DNA of 64,000 nucleotides from Modestobacter italicus (GCF_019799965.1 NZ_JABGCJ010000008.1:62001-126000); one strand, 5' to 3'. Numbered from the stretch's first letter, positions 9,499-18,976 are shown. Program-made: numbers and translations. The notes: generated from the sequence alone by a model not told the origin.

Positions 9499-10251
<753 letters not shown>

Positions 10252-10252
10252 C

Positions 10253-11020
10253 ATGGGCATTCTGGACGGCAAGAAGATCCTCATCGCGGGTGTGCTGACC
10301 GAGGCCTCGATCGCCTTCTCGGCGGCGCGGATCGCGCAGGAGCAGGGCGCCACCGTCGTCCTGTCGAACTTCGGGCGCGCGTTCTCGCTGTGCCAGCGGA
10401 TCGCCAAGCGGCTGCCGCAGGAGGCGCCGGTCGTCGAGCTCGACGTCACCGACACCGAGCACCTGTCGACGCTGGCCGAGCGGCTGCGCGAGCACGTCGA
10501 CGGCCTGGACGGCGTCGTGCACTCCATCGGCTTCGCGCCGCAGGAGGCGATGGGGGAGGGGTTCCCCGAGGTCGCCTGGGAGCACGCCGCGACGGCGTTC
10601 CAGGTCTCGTCCTGGTCGCTGGCCTCCCTCACCCAGGCCTGCCGCCCGCTGTTCGGCGACACCGCCTCGGTGGTCGGGCTGACCTTCGACGCCACCGTCG
10701 CCTGGCCGGTCTACGGCTGGATGGGCGCGGCCAAGGCGGCGCTGGAGTCGACCTCCCGCTACCTGGCCCGCGAGCTCGGCCCCGAGGGCGTCCGGGTGAA
10801 CCTGGTCGCCGCCGGACCGTTGCGCACCATGGCGATGAAGTCGATCCCGGGCAGCCAGCAGTTCGAGGAGGCATGGGAGGGCCGGGCGCCGCTGGGCTGG
10901 TCGGTCACCGACACCGAGCCGGCGGGCAAGGCCGTCGCGGCCCTGCTCTCGGACTGGTTCCCGGCCACCACCGGCGAGATCGTGCACGTCGACGGCGGCT
11001 TCCACGCGGTGGGCGTGTGA
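10253..11020 (+). CDS. inhA: Enoyl-ACP reductase, InhA/FabI type
   Basis: This 255-residue NADH-dependent enoyl-ACP reductase carries out the last step of each fatty-acid elongation cycle. The N-terminus MGILDGKKILIAGVLTEAS has the FabI-type nucleotide site, where the classical glycine motif is spread out. The catalytic Tyr and Lys are in YGWMGAAKAALES, and LVAAGPLRTMAMK is the typical loop before the substrate lid. It is coupled to fabG (one-base gap) and to the ferrochelatase (four-base overlap). In mycobacteria this enzyme feeds mycolate synthesis; here it is more likely general fatty-acid synthesis. Confidence 0.93.
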   Translation: MGILDGKKILIAGVLTEASIAFSAARIAQEQGATVVLSNFGRAFSLCQRIAKRLPQEAPVVELDVTDTEHLSTLAERLREHVDGLDGVVHSIGFAPQEAMGEGFPEVAWEHAATAFQVSSWSLASLTQACRPLFGDTASVVGLTFDATVAWPVYGWMGAAKAALESTSRYLARELGPEGVRVNLVAAGPLRTMAMKSIPGSQQFEEAWEGRAPLGWSVTDTEPAGKAVAALLSDWFPATTGEIVHVDGGFHAVGV

Positions 11021-12201
11021 CCGCGGTGCCCGCGCCCGACCTGTCCCGCCCGCGGTACCCGCTGCCGGAGGGCGCCTCGATCACCCCGGCCGGGCAGCTG
11101 CCCGACCAGGAGCCCTCACTCGCCGTCCGCAACAACGGCGGCGTCGCGCCGTCGGCCGAGTCCGCGCCGGCCGGCCGCCGGGAGGCGCTGCTGGTGCTCG
11201 GGTTCGGTGGCCCCGAGGGCCACGACGACGTGATGCCGTTCCTGCTCAACGTCACCCGCGGCCGCGGCATCCCGCCGGAGCGGCTGGAGGCCGTCGCCGA
11301 GCACTACCACCACTTCGACGGCGTCAGCCCGATCAACGACCAGAACAAGGCGCTCGTCGCGGCGCTGGAGGGCGAGCTCGCCGCCGCCGGCACCGACCTG
11401 CCGGTGTACTGGGGCAACCGCAACTGGGCGCCCTACGTCGAGGACGTCTGGCGGCAGATGGCCGAGGACGGGATCGAGCACGCCTTCGTGCTGGCCACCT
11501 CCGCGTACGCCTCGTTCTCCGGCTGCCGGCAGTACCATGAGGACGTCGCCCGGGCCCGGGTCGCGCTGGAGCTGGACCCGACCGCGCCGGCCGGTCCCAC
11601 CGCGGAGAAGCTGCCGCACTACTTCGACGCACCGGGCTTCGTGCAGGCCAACGCCGACGCGCTGGCCGCCGCGATCGCCTCGCTTCCGGAGGACCTGCGC
11701 GGCAGCGCCCGGCTGGTGGCGACCGCGCACAGCATCCCGAACGCGATGGCCGCCGTCGCCGGGCCGCAGGGCAGCGCCTACGAGGCAGAGCTGCAGGCGG
11801 CGGCGCAGGCGGTCGTGGACGCCGCCGCCCCGGGGCGGCCGTTCGACCTGGTCTGGCAGAGCCGCAGCGGGCCGCCGTCCGTGCCGTGGCTGGAGCCCGA
11901 CGTCAACGACCACCTGCGGGCGCTCGCCGAGTCGGGGGAGAAGGCGGTCGTCGTCTTCCCGGTCGGCTTCATCAGCGACCACCTCGAGGTCATCTGGGAC
12001 CTGGACAACGAGGCGGAGGAGACCGCCGGCGAGCTAGGCCTGGCCTTCGCCCGCGCGGCGACGGCCGGCACCCACGAGGCGTTCGTCCGGTCGCTGCGGG
12101 AGCTGCTGGAGGAGCGTCGCGCCGGCGGCGAACCGCGGCTGGGCACCAACTGCCCGGCCTCCTGCTGCTTCGTCCAGCGTCCGGCGCGTCCGGCCGCCTG
12201 A
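11017..12201 (+). CDS. hemH: Ferrochelatase (coproporphyrin III ferrochelatase type)
   Basis: This 394-residue enzyme inserts Fe(II) into a porphyrin. In actinobacteria this is normally coproporphyrin III, so CpfC is the better functional name. The GTG start overlaps the inhA stop (GTGA). About 45 extra residues precede the conserved LLVLGFGGPEGHDDVMPFL. The catalytic His is in TAHSIPNAM, and the metal-binding Glu is in GFISDHLEVIWDLD. Cys170 (SGCRQYHED) and the C-terminal Cys379, Cys383 and Cys384 (CPASCC) suit the [2Fe-2S] cluster of actinobacterial enzymes. It is third in the fabG-inhA operon. Confidence 0.92.
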   Translation: MTAVPAPDLSRPRYPLPEGASITPAGQLPDQEPSLAVRNNGGVAPSAESAPAGRREALLVLGFGGPEGHDDVMPFLLNVTRGRGIPPERLEAVAEHYHHFDGVSPINDQNKALVAALEGELAAAGTDLPVYWGNRNWAPYVEDVWRQMAEDGIEHAFVLATSAYASFSGCRQYHEDVARARVALELDPTAPAGPTAEKLPHYFDAPGFVQANADALAAAIASLPEDLRGSARLVATAHSIPNAMAAVAGPQGSAYEAELQAAAQAVVDAAAPGRPFDLVWQSRSGPPSVPWLEPDVNDHLRALAESGEKAVVVFPVGFISDHLEVIWDLDNEAEETAGELGLAFARAATAGTHEAFVRSLRELLEERRAGGEPRLGTNCPASCCFVQRPARPAA

Positions 12202-12707
12202 TGGTCCCCGGTGTCCCGGTGAGCGACCGTGGGGCGCCCTCGGACGTGCAGGTCGTCCCGGTGCACGTCGGTGAGCCCGAGGTGCTCGCGCTCGTCGACG
12301 CGCTCACCGCTGAGCTGGCCGGCGGCGGCTACCGGGCCGAGGAGACGTTCGGCTACTCGCCGGAGCAACTCGCGGCATCTGACGTGCACCTGGTCGGCGC
12401 CCGGTCAGCCGGCGAGCTGGTGGGGCTCGGTGGCGTCGAGGTGCCCGGCGACGGCACGGCCGAGCTGAAGAGGTTCTTCGTCGTCCCGGCGTGCCGAGGG
12501 ACCGGTACCGCGGACGCGATCATGACTGCCCTGGTCGACCACGCCGTGGCGCACGGCGTGCGCCTGCTGCGGCTGGAGACCGGCGACCAGCAGCACGCGG
12601 CGATCCGGTTCTACCGCCGGCACGGTTTCGTCGAGGTGCCCAGGTTCGGCCCCTACGTGGTGAGTGCGACCTCGGTGTGCATGGCCCGCGAGCTCTCCCC
12701 GAGCTGA
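12201..12707 (+). CDS. GNAT-family N-acetyltransferase
   Basis: This is a 168-residue acyl-CoA-dependent N-acetyltransferase of unknown substrate. The acetyl-CoA binding segment is FFVVPACRGTGTADAIMTAL (motif A, with RGTGTA in place of the usual R-x-x-G-x-G/A), followed by LRLETGDQQHAAIRFYRRHGF (motif B). The ATG overlaps the ferrochelatase stop by one base (TGATG), so it is part of that operon. It is an addition compared with the mycobacterial gene order, where the opposite-strand gene follows hemZ directly. Confidence 0.85.
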   Translation: MVPGVPVSDRGAPSDVQVVPVHVGEPEVLALVDALTAELAGGGYRAEETFGYSPEQLAASDVHLVGARSAGELVGLGGVEVPGDGTAELKRFFVVPACRGTGTADAIMTALVDHAVAHGVRLLRLETGDQQHAAIRFYRRHGFVEVPRFGPYVVSATSVCMARELSPS

Positions 12708-12724
12708 CCCGTGCGCGTCCCGGC

Positions 12725-13498
12725 TCAGCCGCGCGGCACCCAGTTGTAGGCGGCAACGGTGGCCTCGCGGACGGCGGTGGCCAGCGGGCGCAGCGCCTCG
12801 TCCCGGGCCGCCGCCTGAGCGTGGGTGACGGCCGCACCAGGGGCGTCGGCCATGGCCAGGTCGAGCACCTGGCGCAGCCGCTGCGCCCGCCCGAGCACCG
12901 AGACGGCGAGCGGGTCGTGGTCCTCGGGCAGGCCGGGCGCCCGCACGCCCTTGGCGAGGCCGGCGAGCAGCGAGGGGACCTCGGGGTGCCAGCGGGCCAG
13001 GTCCAGGGAGGCCAGGGTGCGCGCCGCATCCCCGACCGCGAGGTCCAGCGCCCCGGACGCCGCCCGCAGCGTCCCCTCGACGGCGGGGGCGGTCGGCGGA
13101 GCGCCGTCCAGCGCGACCGCCGTCCAGGCCACCATCTCCGTGCCCAGCTCCTCGGGCACGAGGGCGACCCGGGCGCCGACGGCGACCTGGCCCGAGTCCA
13201 GGGCCAGCGCGGTCAACGCGGGGACCGCCGGCACGCCGCGGGTGTCGCCGGGGCTGGGGAGGACCAGCCGCAGCCGTTCTTCCCCGAGGCTGCGCAGGGC
13301 GGTCAGCGCCCAGCCCAGCGGCACCGCCTCGTCGGTCCCGGGCATGCCGGCGACCCGGTGGGCGGTGACCCCTGTCGTGGCGTCCAGCGCGTCGTCGTAG
13401 GAGCAGCGGCCGGTGAGCCAGGCGGTGGCCCAGACGGCGAGACGGCCGGCGGCGAGATCGTGCACGGTTGTCGAGGCTACGACGGCCCCGCCACCCAC
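12725..13498 (-). CDS. Conserved protein in the position of M. tuberculosis Rv1486c
   Basis: The product has 257 residues and no recognised domain. It is a soluble, mostly helical protein, rich in Ala and Leu, with an Arg-Trp-containing N-terminus (HDLAAGRLAVWATAWLTGRC) and no membrane segment. It lies on the opposite strand between ferrochelatase and NfeD, as Rv1486c does in M. tuberculosis, so it is probably the positional orthologue. Function is unknown. The GTG at 13498 lacks a clear ribosome site; a GTG 33 bases downstream is an alternative. Confidence 0.75.
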   Translation of the reverse strand: MGGGAVVASTTVHDLAAGRLAVWATAWLTGRCSYDDALDATTGVTAHRVAGMPGTDEAVPLGWALTALRSLGEERLRLVLPSPGDTRGVPAVPALTALALDSGQVAVGARVALVPEELGTEMVAWTAVALDGAPPTAPAVEGTLRAASGALDLAVGDAARTLASLDLARWHPEVPSLLAGLAKGVRAPGLPEDHDPLAVSVLGRAQRLRQVLDLAMADAPGAAVTHAQAAARDEALRPLATAVREATVAAYNWVPRG

Positions 13499-13578
13499 CG
13501 TGACCGCAGGCCTGGCGGGCCGGACGCGGGCGCCCGTGCGCCGCCCCGTCCGGCTGGGTCCGTGCCAGACTGCGGAGC

Positions 13579-14010
13579 GTGCCTGCCTGGTTGCTCTGGT
13601 TGATCGCCTCCGGCCTGTTCGCCGCGGGCGAGGTCGCCAGCCTGGACCTGGTGCTGCTCATGTTCGCCGGCGGCGCGCTCGGCGGGATGGGCGTGGCCCT
13701 CCTCACCGACAACGTGCTGCTGCAGCTGGTGGCGTTCATCGTCGTCTCGACCGCGCTGCTCGTCGTCGTCCGGCCGGTCGCCAAGCGGCACCTGGTGGAC
13801 CGCACGCCGGAGCAGATCGACGGGGTCGCCACCTACGTCGGCCGCACGGCCGTGGTGAGCCAGCGGGTCGACGAGCACGCCGGACGGGTCCGGATGGGCG
13901 ACGACGAGTGGACGGCGCGCACGCAGCTCGACGGTGAGGCCTACGACGTGGGCGACGAGGTCCGCATCGTGCAGATCGAGGGCCCGATCGCCTACGTCAG
14001 CCACATCTGA
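13579..14010 (+). CDS. NfeD-like membrane protein
   Basis: This 143-residue protein has two or three hydrophobic helices in residues 1-65 (LLWLIASGLFAAGEVASLDL, then VLLQLVAFIVVSTALLVVV), followed by a small beta-barrel OB-fold domain (VGRTAVVSQRVDEHAGRVRM to the end). This is the short NfeD form. NfeD proteins are encoded next to SPFH/stomatin proteins, as here, and are thought to help organise membrane microdomains. It corresponds in order to M. tuberculosis Rv1487. A CAGACT element 10-15 bases before the GTG could allow nearly leaderless transcription. Confidence 0.88.
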   Translation: MPAWLLWLIASGLFAAGEVASLDLVLLMFAGGALGGMGVALLTDNVLLQLVAFIVVSTALLVVVRPVAKRHLVDRTPEQIDGVATYVGRTAVVSQRVDEHAGRVRMGDDEWTARTQLDGEAYDVGDEVRIVQIEGPIAYVSHI

Positions 14011-14113
14011 GGTCGCGATCGGGTGACGCGCGGGTCCCGAGGGGTGACCCACCGTTCCGGAAGGGGCAGGATCGGTGGCACGCACCGCCTCCTAGGAACG
14101 GAGCACCTCCCTC

Positions 14114-15370
14114 GTGGAACCCGCCCTGATCGCGCTGATCGTGATCGCCGTGCTCGTGGTCTTCGTGCTGGCCAAGAGCGTGACGATCGTCCCGCAGGCG
14201 CAGGCAAAGGTCGTCGAGCGCCTCGGTCGCTACAGCCGCACGCTCTCCCCGGGCCTGGCCCTGCTGGTCCCGTTCGTCGACCGGGTGCGCGCGACGATCG
14301 ACCTGCGTGAGCAGGTGATCTCCTTCCCGCCGCAGCCGGTGATCACCGCCGACAACCTGCAGGTGGGCATCGACACCGTCGTCTACTTCCAGGTCACCGA
14401 CCCGCGACTGGCCGTGTACGGCATCGCGAACTACATCACCGGCATGGAGCAGCTGACCACCACGACGCTGCGCAACGTCGTGGGTGGGCTGAACCTGGAG
14501 GGCGCGCTCACCGGCCGGGACGGGATCAACTCCCAGCTGCGCAGCGTGCTCGACGGCACCACCGGGCCATGGGGCCTGCGGGTGGCCCGGGTGGAGATCA
14601 AGGCGATCGACCCGCCGCCGTCCATCCAGGACTCGATGGAGAAGCAGATGCGCGCCGACCGCGACAAGCGCGCGGTCATCCTCACCGCCGAGGGGCAGCG
14701 GCAGTCGGCGATCACCACCGCCGAGGGCCAGAAGGCGGCGGCGATCCTGTCGGCGGAGGGCAAGAAGCAGGCCGCGATCCTGGACGCCGAGGCCGAGCGG
14801 CAGAGCCGGATCCTGCGCGCCGAGGGTGAGCGGGCCGCGCTGTTCCTCCAGGCGCAGGGGCAGGCGAAGTCGATCGAGACGGTCTTCCAGGCCATCCACG
14901 ACGGCAAGCCCGACCAGGGGCTGCTGGCCTACCAGTACCTGCAGACCCTGCCGAAGATCGCCCAGGGCGACGCCAACAAGATGTGGATCGTCCCCAGCGA
15001 GTTCAGCAAGGCGCTGGAGGGGCTGTCCAAGCTGGGCGGTGGGTCCGAGGACGGCGAGAGCCGGTCCTGGCTCGACGTGGGCGAGTCCTCCGGTGGCAAC
15101 GGCGGAGGCTCCAACGGCGGGGGCGACGGGCCCCGCCCGGGGCTGGACACCAGCACCTGGTTCGAGTCGCAGCTGCCCCGGGCGGCCGACCAGCCGGAGG
15201 CGAAGATCGAGCTGACCAGCATCACCGACCAGCCGGTGGGCACCACGCCGCAGATCCCGACCCCGCCGCCGCTGTCGCAGGTCAAGCAGGACGTCCAGGA
15301 GAGCGGCCCCGCGGCCGACCCGCGCAACCGCCGCGGGGACGACGACCCGCTGCAGCTGCCACCTTCCTGA
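14114..15370 (+). CDS. SPFH/Band 7 (stomatin-like) membrane protein
   Basis: This 418-residue protein has an N-terminal membrane anchor (residues about 3-20, LIALIVIAVLVVFVLAKSV). The SPFH domain covers about residues 20-175 and includes the typical VERLGRYSRTLSPGL and RDKRAVILTAEGQRQ segments. A long Ala/Glu/Gln-rich coiled coil of repeated AEGxxxAxI units follows. The last 100 residues are Gly, Asn and Pro rich and probably disordered. Such proteins form large membrane scaffolds. It follows the NfeD gene and matches M. tuberculosis Rv1488 in position. A terminator hairpin follows immediately. Confidence 0.9.
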   Translation: MEPALIALIVIAVLVVFVLAKSVTIVPQAQAKVVERLGRYSRTLSPGLALLVPFVDRVRATIDLREQVISFPPQPVITADNLQVGIDTVVYFQVTDPRLAVYGIANYITGMEQLTTTTLRNVVGGLNLEGALTGRDGINSQLRSVLDGTTGPWGLRVARVEIKAIDPPPSIQDSMEKQMRADRDKRAVILTAEGQRQSAITTAEGQKAAAILSAEGKKQAAILDAEAERQSRILRAEGERAALFLQAQGQAKSIETVFQAIHDGKPDQGLLAYQYLQTLPKIAQGDANKMWIVPSEFSKALEGLSKLGGGSEDGESRSWLDVGESSGGNGGGSNGGGDGPRPGLDTSTWFESQLPRAADQPEAKIELTSITDQPVGTTPQIPTPPPLSQVKQDVQESGPAADPRNRRGDDDPLQLPPS

Positions 15371-15376
15371 ACCACC

Positions 15377-15423
15377 GGACGCCAGTGGCCCAGAACTCGG
15401 TGAGCTCTGGGCCACTGGCGTCC
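15377..15423. terminator. Bidirectional terminator hairpin
   Basis: The arms of 21 bases pair with one mismatch (outer ends GGACGCCAGTGGCC and its complement, loop CGGTG). It lies between the convergent SPFH and sigma factor genes. Confidence 0.85.
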
Positions 15424-15448
15424 ACGGCCTCCGGGCCGGGGGGATCCA

Positions 15449-16456
15449 TCAGTCCTTGAGCAGGCCCTCACGGAGCTTGGCCAGGGTCTGGCTGAGCAGC
15501 CGGGAGACGTGCATCTGGGAGATGCCGATGTCGGCCGCGATCTGCGACTGGGTCATGTTGCCGAAGAACCGCAGGATCAGGATGCGGCGCTCGCGGGCCG
15601 GGATGGTGGCCAGCAGCGGCTGCAGCGACTCGCGGTACTCCACGCCCTCCAGTGCGGCGTCCTCCTCGCCCAGCGTCGCCGCCAGGGTGGGGGAGTCCTC
15701 CTCGCCGGAGAGCCGCTCGTCCAGCGAGCTGCTGCGGTAGGCGTTCGCCACCGCCAGCCCCTCGAGGACCTCGGCGCGCGGGATGCCCAGGTGCTCGGCC
15801 AGCTCCGACGGCGTCGGCGCGTGCCCGTTCTTCTGGGACAGCTCGCTCACCGCGGCGTTCAGCGACAGGTGCAGCTCCTGCAGCCGGCGCGGCACCCGCA
15901 CCGACCAGCCCTGGTCGCGGAAGTGCCGCTTGATCTCACCGGTGATCGTCGGGACGGCGAAGGACAGGAACTCCACGCCGCGGGTCGGGTCGAACCGGTC
16001 GATCGCGGCGATCAGCCCCAGGGTGCCGACCTGCAGCAGGTCGTCGAAGGGCTCGCCGCGGTTGCTGAACCGGCGGGCGAAGTGCCGGACCAGGGGCAGG
16101 TGCTCCTCGACCAGGATCTCCCGCAGCCGCTCGCGGCGCGGGTCGCCCTTCTCCAGGCCGGCCAGCTCCGCGAACAGCGGTGCGGTCCGCTCGGCGCGCT
16201 TCCGGTTGTCCGACATCGGCACCGGGTCGGCGGCCGGCTCGATGGTCGCGGCGGACTCGTCCGCCACGGACGGCGTGGTGGCCGGCGCCGCCCCGGTCTC
16301 GTCCGTGCTGGGCTCGTCGGTCATCGGGTTCGTCTCCGGGGCGGTGTCGCCGATCGGGGAGGTGTCGCCGGCGACGGCGCTGGGGCGCGCAGCCTCACCG
16401 GCGCCCAGGACGGTGTCGTGGGCGGCCGGCTGGTCCGTGGCAGCCGACCGGGTCAC
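15449..16456 (-). CDS. sigF: RNA polymerase sigma factor, SigF/SigB family
   Basis: This 335-residue group 3 sigma factor probably directs a general stress response. The first 80 residues are an acidic, Ala/Thr/Pro-rich extension. Region 2 follows (LPLVRHFARRFSNRGEPFDD, then LLQVGTLGLIAAIDRFDPTR), then region 3 (HFRDQGWSVRVPRRLQELHL) and the region 4 helix-turn-helix (MTQSQIAADIGISQMHVSRL). The GTG start overlaps the stop of the upstream anti-sigma gene by four bases (GTGA), matching the usfX-sigF arrangement of mycobacteria. Activity would be held in check by that neighbour and released by STAS antagonists. Confidence 0.92.
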   Translation of the reverse strand: MTRSAATDQPAAHDTVLGAGEAARPSAVAGDTSPIGDTAPETNPMTDEPSTDETGAAPATTPSVADESAATIEPAADPVPMSDNRKRAERTAPLFAELAGLEKGDPRRERLREILVEEHLPLVRHFARRFSNRGEPFDDLLQVGTLGLIAAIDRFDPTRGVEFLSFAVPTITGEIKRHFRDQGWSVRVPRRLQELHLSLNAAVSELSQKNGHAPTPSELAEHLGIPRAEVLEGLAVANAYRSSSLDERLSGEEDSPTLAATLGEEDAALEGVEYRESLQPLLATIPARERRILILRFFGNMTQSQIAADIGISQMHVSRLLSQTLAKLREGLLKD

Positions 16457-16950
16457 CGTGCGACCGACACGTCGCTGTCGGGCTGCTCGGTCAGGGCGTC
16501 GAGCGCGCTGTACCGGCGCAGCTGCTTGACCAGCGAGATGCAGGCCACCGGGGTGGCCGACCCGTCGCCGGCGAGCACGGTGGCCTGGGTGCTGGGGCCG
16601 GCCTCGACGGTGTCGACCAGGGTGTGCAGCACCGCCCAGCCGAACCCGTCGCGGGGCACGTCGACGCCGGCGGCCGTGGGCACCCAGGCGTCGATCCGGA
16701 GACCGTCGCGGCTGACCTCGAAGACCACGGTCAGGGGCGCATCGTCCAGCACCACGGAGGAGAGCGTGGCGCAGGCCTCGTCGACCGCGAGGCGGAGGTC
16801 CTCCACCGCGTCCAGGTCGAAGTCCATCCGCAGCGCCAGGTCAGCGGCCATCGCGCGCACCGCGGGCAGCTGGGTCGGCGAGGTCGGGACCCGCAGCTCC
16901 AGCCGCTCGGTGCGCCGTTCGCCGGTGGCGGCGGCCGAAGTGTCGCCCAT
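16453..16950 (-). CDS. Anti-sigma factor, RsbW/UsfX type ATP-binding kinase-like protein
   Basis: This 165-residue GHKL-fold protein should bind and silence the SigF-type factor encoded next to it. The N-box-like segment is DLRLAVDEACATLSSVVLDD, with Ala where many kinases have the Mg-binding Asn; mycobacterial UsfX is similarly divergent, so kinase activity cannot be assumed. The G-box-like segment is DGFGWAVLHTLVDTVE. The ATG at 16950 has GGAG ten bases upstream. The stop overlaps the sigma gene start, indicating coupled translation. A SigF-like promoter lies 169 bases upstream, suggesting self-activation of the operon. Confidence 0.88.
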   Translation of the reverse strand: MGDTSAAATGERRTERLELRVPTSPTQLPAVRAMAADLALRMDFDLDAVEDLRLAVDEACATLSSVVLDDAPLTVVFEVSRDGLRIDAWVPTAAGVDVPRDGFGWAVLHTLVDTVEAGPSTQATVLAGDGSATPVACISLVKQLRRYSALDALTEQPDSDVSVAR

Positions 16951-17118
16951 GCGTCGTTCGCTCCTTCGTCGTCCGCGCGCTCCCGGACGGGAGCGCGGTG
17001 GCCCATCATCGCGCACCCGCCCGCAGCTCCGTGCAGGAGCGCGAGCGACGAGGCGGTCGCCGTGCGGTGGTGCCCCGGGCCGAGCCCGGTTCCCCGACTA
17101 CCGACCGACCGGAGTGCC

Positions 17119-17144
17119 ATGCCCGGACGGCGGGGCGGCCAAAC
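17119..17144 (-). promoter_or_regulatory. SigF-type promoter of rsbW-sigF
   Basis: On the minus strand GTTT (17144-17141) and GGGCAT (17124-17119) are separated by 16 bases. The actinobacterial SigF/SigB consensus is GTTT, 14-17 bases, GGGTAT, so there is one mismatch. It lies in the divergent gap before the anti-sigma gene, with a leader of about 160 bases. Confidence 0.55.
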
Positions 17145-17227
17145 ACGCATCGGCTTTTCGGTTGCGGGCGAGGTGACCTGGGCCGTGTCCGGGTTTGAGG
17201 CCACCCGGTCGTGCCCATCTCAAGGCC

Positions 17228-18235
17228 GTGAGACTCCGCCGCAGTGACGTGCACGCCCCGGGCTGGACCCGGCGCCGCGCCGGGCGCGGCTTCGCCTACC
17301 ACGACAGTGACGGGGTGCTGATCAAGGACGAGCGGCTCGACCGGCTGCGGTCCCTGGCGATCCCGCCGGCCTGGAAGGACGTGTGGATCTGCCCGTGGCC
17401 CAACGGCCACATCCAGGCGGTCGGCACCGACGCCGCCGGTCGCCGTCAGTACCGGTACCACGACGAGTGGCGGGTGAAGCGGGACGCCGCCAAGCACGAG
17501 CGGGTGCTGGAGATCTCCCACCAGCTGCCGGACGTCCGGGACGAGGTGGTGGCCGCGCTGCGCACCCGCGGCCTCAACCGGGCGCGGGTGCTGGCGTGTG
17601 CGGTCCGGCTGCTCGACCTGGGCGCCTTCCGGGTGGGCAGCGAGCAGTACGCCGAGGACAACGGCACCTACGGACTGGCCACGCTGCGCCGGGAGCACGT
17701 CTCGGTCCGCGGCGAGCGGGTGTTCTTCCACTACACCGCCAAGGGCGGCATCGACCGGGAGGTCGAGCTGCTCGACCGGCCCACCGCCACCGTCGTCCGG
17801 CAACTGCTCGAGCGCCCGGTCGAGGAGGGTGGCGAGCTGCTGGGCTATCGCCTGGCCGACGGGAGCTGGCACGACGTCACCAGCGACGAGATCAACGCCT
17901 ACCTCAAGGAGGTCAGTGGCGCGGAGATCACCGCCAAGGACTTCCGCACCTGGACGGCGACGGTGATGATGGCCGCCACCCTGGCCGAGGCCCCGCCGCC
18001 CACCAGCAGGACGGCGCGGCAGAAGGTGGTGCGGCAGGCCTACGTGAAGGTCTCCGAGCAACTGGGCAACACCCCGACGGTGTGCAAGAACAGCTACGTC
18101 GACCCGCGCGTGGTCGACCGGTACGAGCACGGCGAGACCGTCGTCGAGGCGCTGGCCGAGGCAGCCGGGGCGCCCGACGACCGGACGGCGCAGCGGACCA
18201 TCGAGCAGGCGGTCTGCCAACTGCTCAGCGCCTGA
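17228..18235 (+). CDS. DNA topoisomerase IB, poxvirus/bacterial type
   Basis: This 335-residue enzyme relaxes supercoils through a 3'-phosphotyrosine intermediate without ATP. The N-terminal domain includes FAYHDSDGVLIKDERLDRL and WPNGHIQAVGTDAAGRRQY. The catalytic core includes GSEQYAEDNGTYGLATLRR, KDFRTW and the nucleophile motif CKNSYVDP with Tyr290. The GTG at 17228 gives the usual N-terminus; an upstream in-frame start adds 11 residues with no conserved look. It is divergent from the rsbW-sigF operon and could share its control region. Confidence 0.9.
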   Translation: MRLRRSDVHAPGWTRRRAGRGFAYHDSDGVLIKDERLDRLRSLAIPPAWKDVWICPWPNGHIQAVGTDAAGRRQYRYHDEWRVKRDAAKHERVLEISHQLPDVRDEVVAALRTRGLNRARVLACAVRLLDLGAFRVGSEQYAEDNGTYGLATLRREHVSVRGERVFFHYTAKGGIDREVELLDRPTATVVRQLLERPVEEGGELLGYRLADGSWHDVTSDEINAYLKEVSGAEITAKDFRTWTATVMMAATLAEAPPPTSRTARQKVVRQAYVKVSEQLGNTPTVCKNSYVDPRVVDRYEHGETVVEALAEAAGAPDDRTAQRTIEQAVCQLLSA

Positions 18236-18240
18236 GGAAG

Positions 18241-18295
18241 GGCCCCGTCGCCCCCCACCACTCGCAAGCTCGTGGCGGGCCCCTGCGACGGGGCC
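18241..18295. terminator. Terminator-like hairpin after topoisomerase IB
   Basis: GGCCCCGTCGC (18241-18251) pairs with GCGACGGGGCC (18285-18295) across a 33-base loop, six bases after the topoisomerase stop. Confidence 0.6.
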
Positions 18296-18314
18296 GCTGA
18301 CGGCACGTCACCAC

Positions 18315-18360
18315 ACGACGACGGCGGCTCCCCTCCGAGGAGGGGAGCCGCCGTCGTCGT
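18315..18360. terminator. Bidirectional terminator hairpin
   Basis: A perfect 21-base-pair stem (18315-18335 and 18340-18360) encloses the loop CGAG, ending 18 bases before the stop of the convergent STAS gene. Together with the preceding hairpin it insulates the two genes. Confidence 0.85.
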
Positions 18361-18378
18361 ACCGGTCAGTGCCTGGGG

Positions 18379-18777
18379 TCAGGCCTTCTCGGCGATCGTG
18401 AAGAGGTCGATCAGGCCGGTGACCTCCAGCGGGCGGGTCACGGCGCGGGTGTTGGCCACCAGCCGCAGCCCGACGTCGCGGGAGCGCGCCGACTTCTGGG
18501 TCTCGACCAGGACGGCCAGGCCGGCCGAGCCGAGGAACTGGACACCGCACAGGTCGATGACCAGCGCGGTCGGCTGCTGCTCGAGCTGGGTGTCCAGGGA
18601 CGCCCGCAGGACGGGGGCGGTGAAGGTGTCGACCTCGCCGACGACCGTCACGGTGACCGTGCCGTCGCCGTCGGTGGACGTCGACAGCGTGATCACGTCG
18701 TCGAAGGGCGCTTCGTTCGTGTCGGCCGGGGCCGACACGTCACGCGAGCCTTCGGCGGGTGAGTCGGATGAGGTCAC
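18379..18777 (-). CDS. STAS-domain anti-sigma factor antagonist, RsbV type
   Basis: This 132-residue protein has a single STAS domain from about residue 35 after a disordered acidic N-terminus. The diagnostic segment is ALVIDLCGVQFLGSAGLAVL, in which Ser84 aligns with the phosphorylated Ser58 of SpoIIAA. Such proteins bind unphosphorylated to the RsbW-type kinase and free the sigma factor. It lies near rsbW-sigF, so it may be their partner switch, although it is separately transcribed. The GTG start has GAGGAG nine bases upstream. Confidence 0.88.
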   Translation of the reverse strand: MTSSDSPAEGSRDVSAPADTNEAPFDDVITLSTSTDGDGTVTVTVVGEVDTFTAPVLRASLDTQLEQQPTALVIDLCGVQFLGSAGLAVLVETQKSARSRDVGLRLVANTRAVTRPLEVTGLIDLFTIAEKA

Positions 18778-18976
18778 GGACTGCAGCTCCTCTCAGCGGC
18801 GGTGCACGTCGGGCACGCGCTAGCCCGGACAGCCTACTGCTGCATGCCGTCCGGTCCACGCGGCCCGGGACACCGAGGTTCCGGACACGCCTCCCGGGGC
18901 GCCCGGGCAGGCGACGGCTGGCTGCTCAACCGCGGTGCCCAACCTAGTGCCGGCATGATCGCCGCACCAATCAGAC

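Noticed and set aside
10253..11020. Mycolic acid synthesis inferred from inhA
   Set aside because: Only the general fatty-acid pair is present. No mycolate-specific genes are in the window, so the enzyme is taken as ordinary type II fatty-acid synthesis.
18778..18976. Possible small gene between the STAS and DUF5709 genes
   Set aside because: No frame has a ribosome site or a protein-like composition. It is better explained as upstream region plus a terminator.
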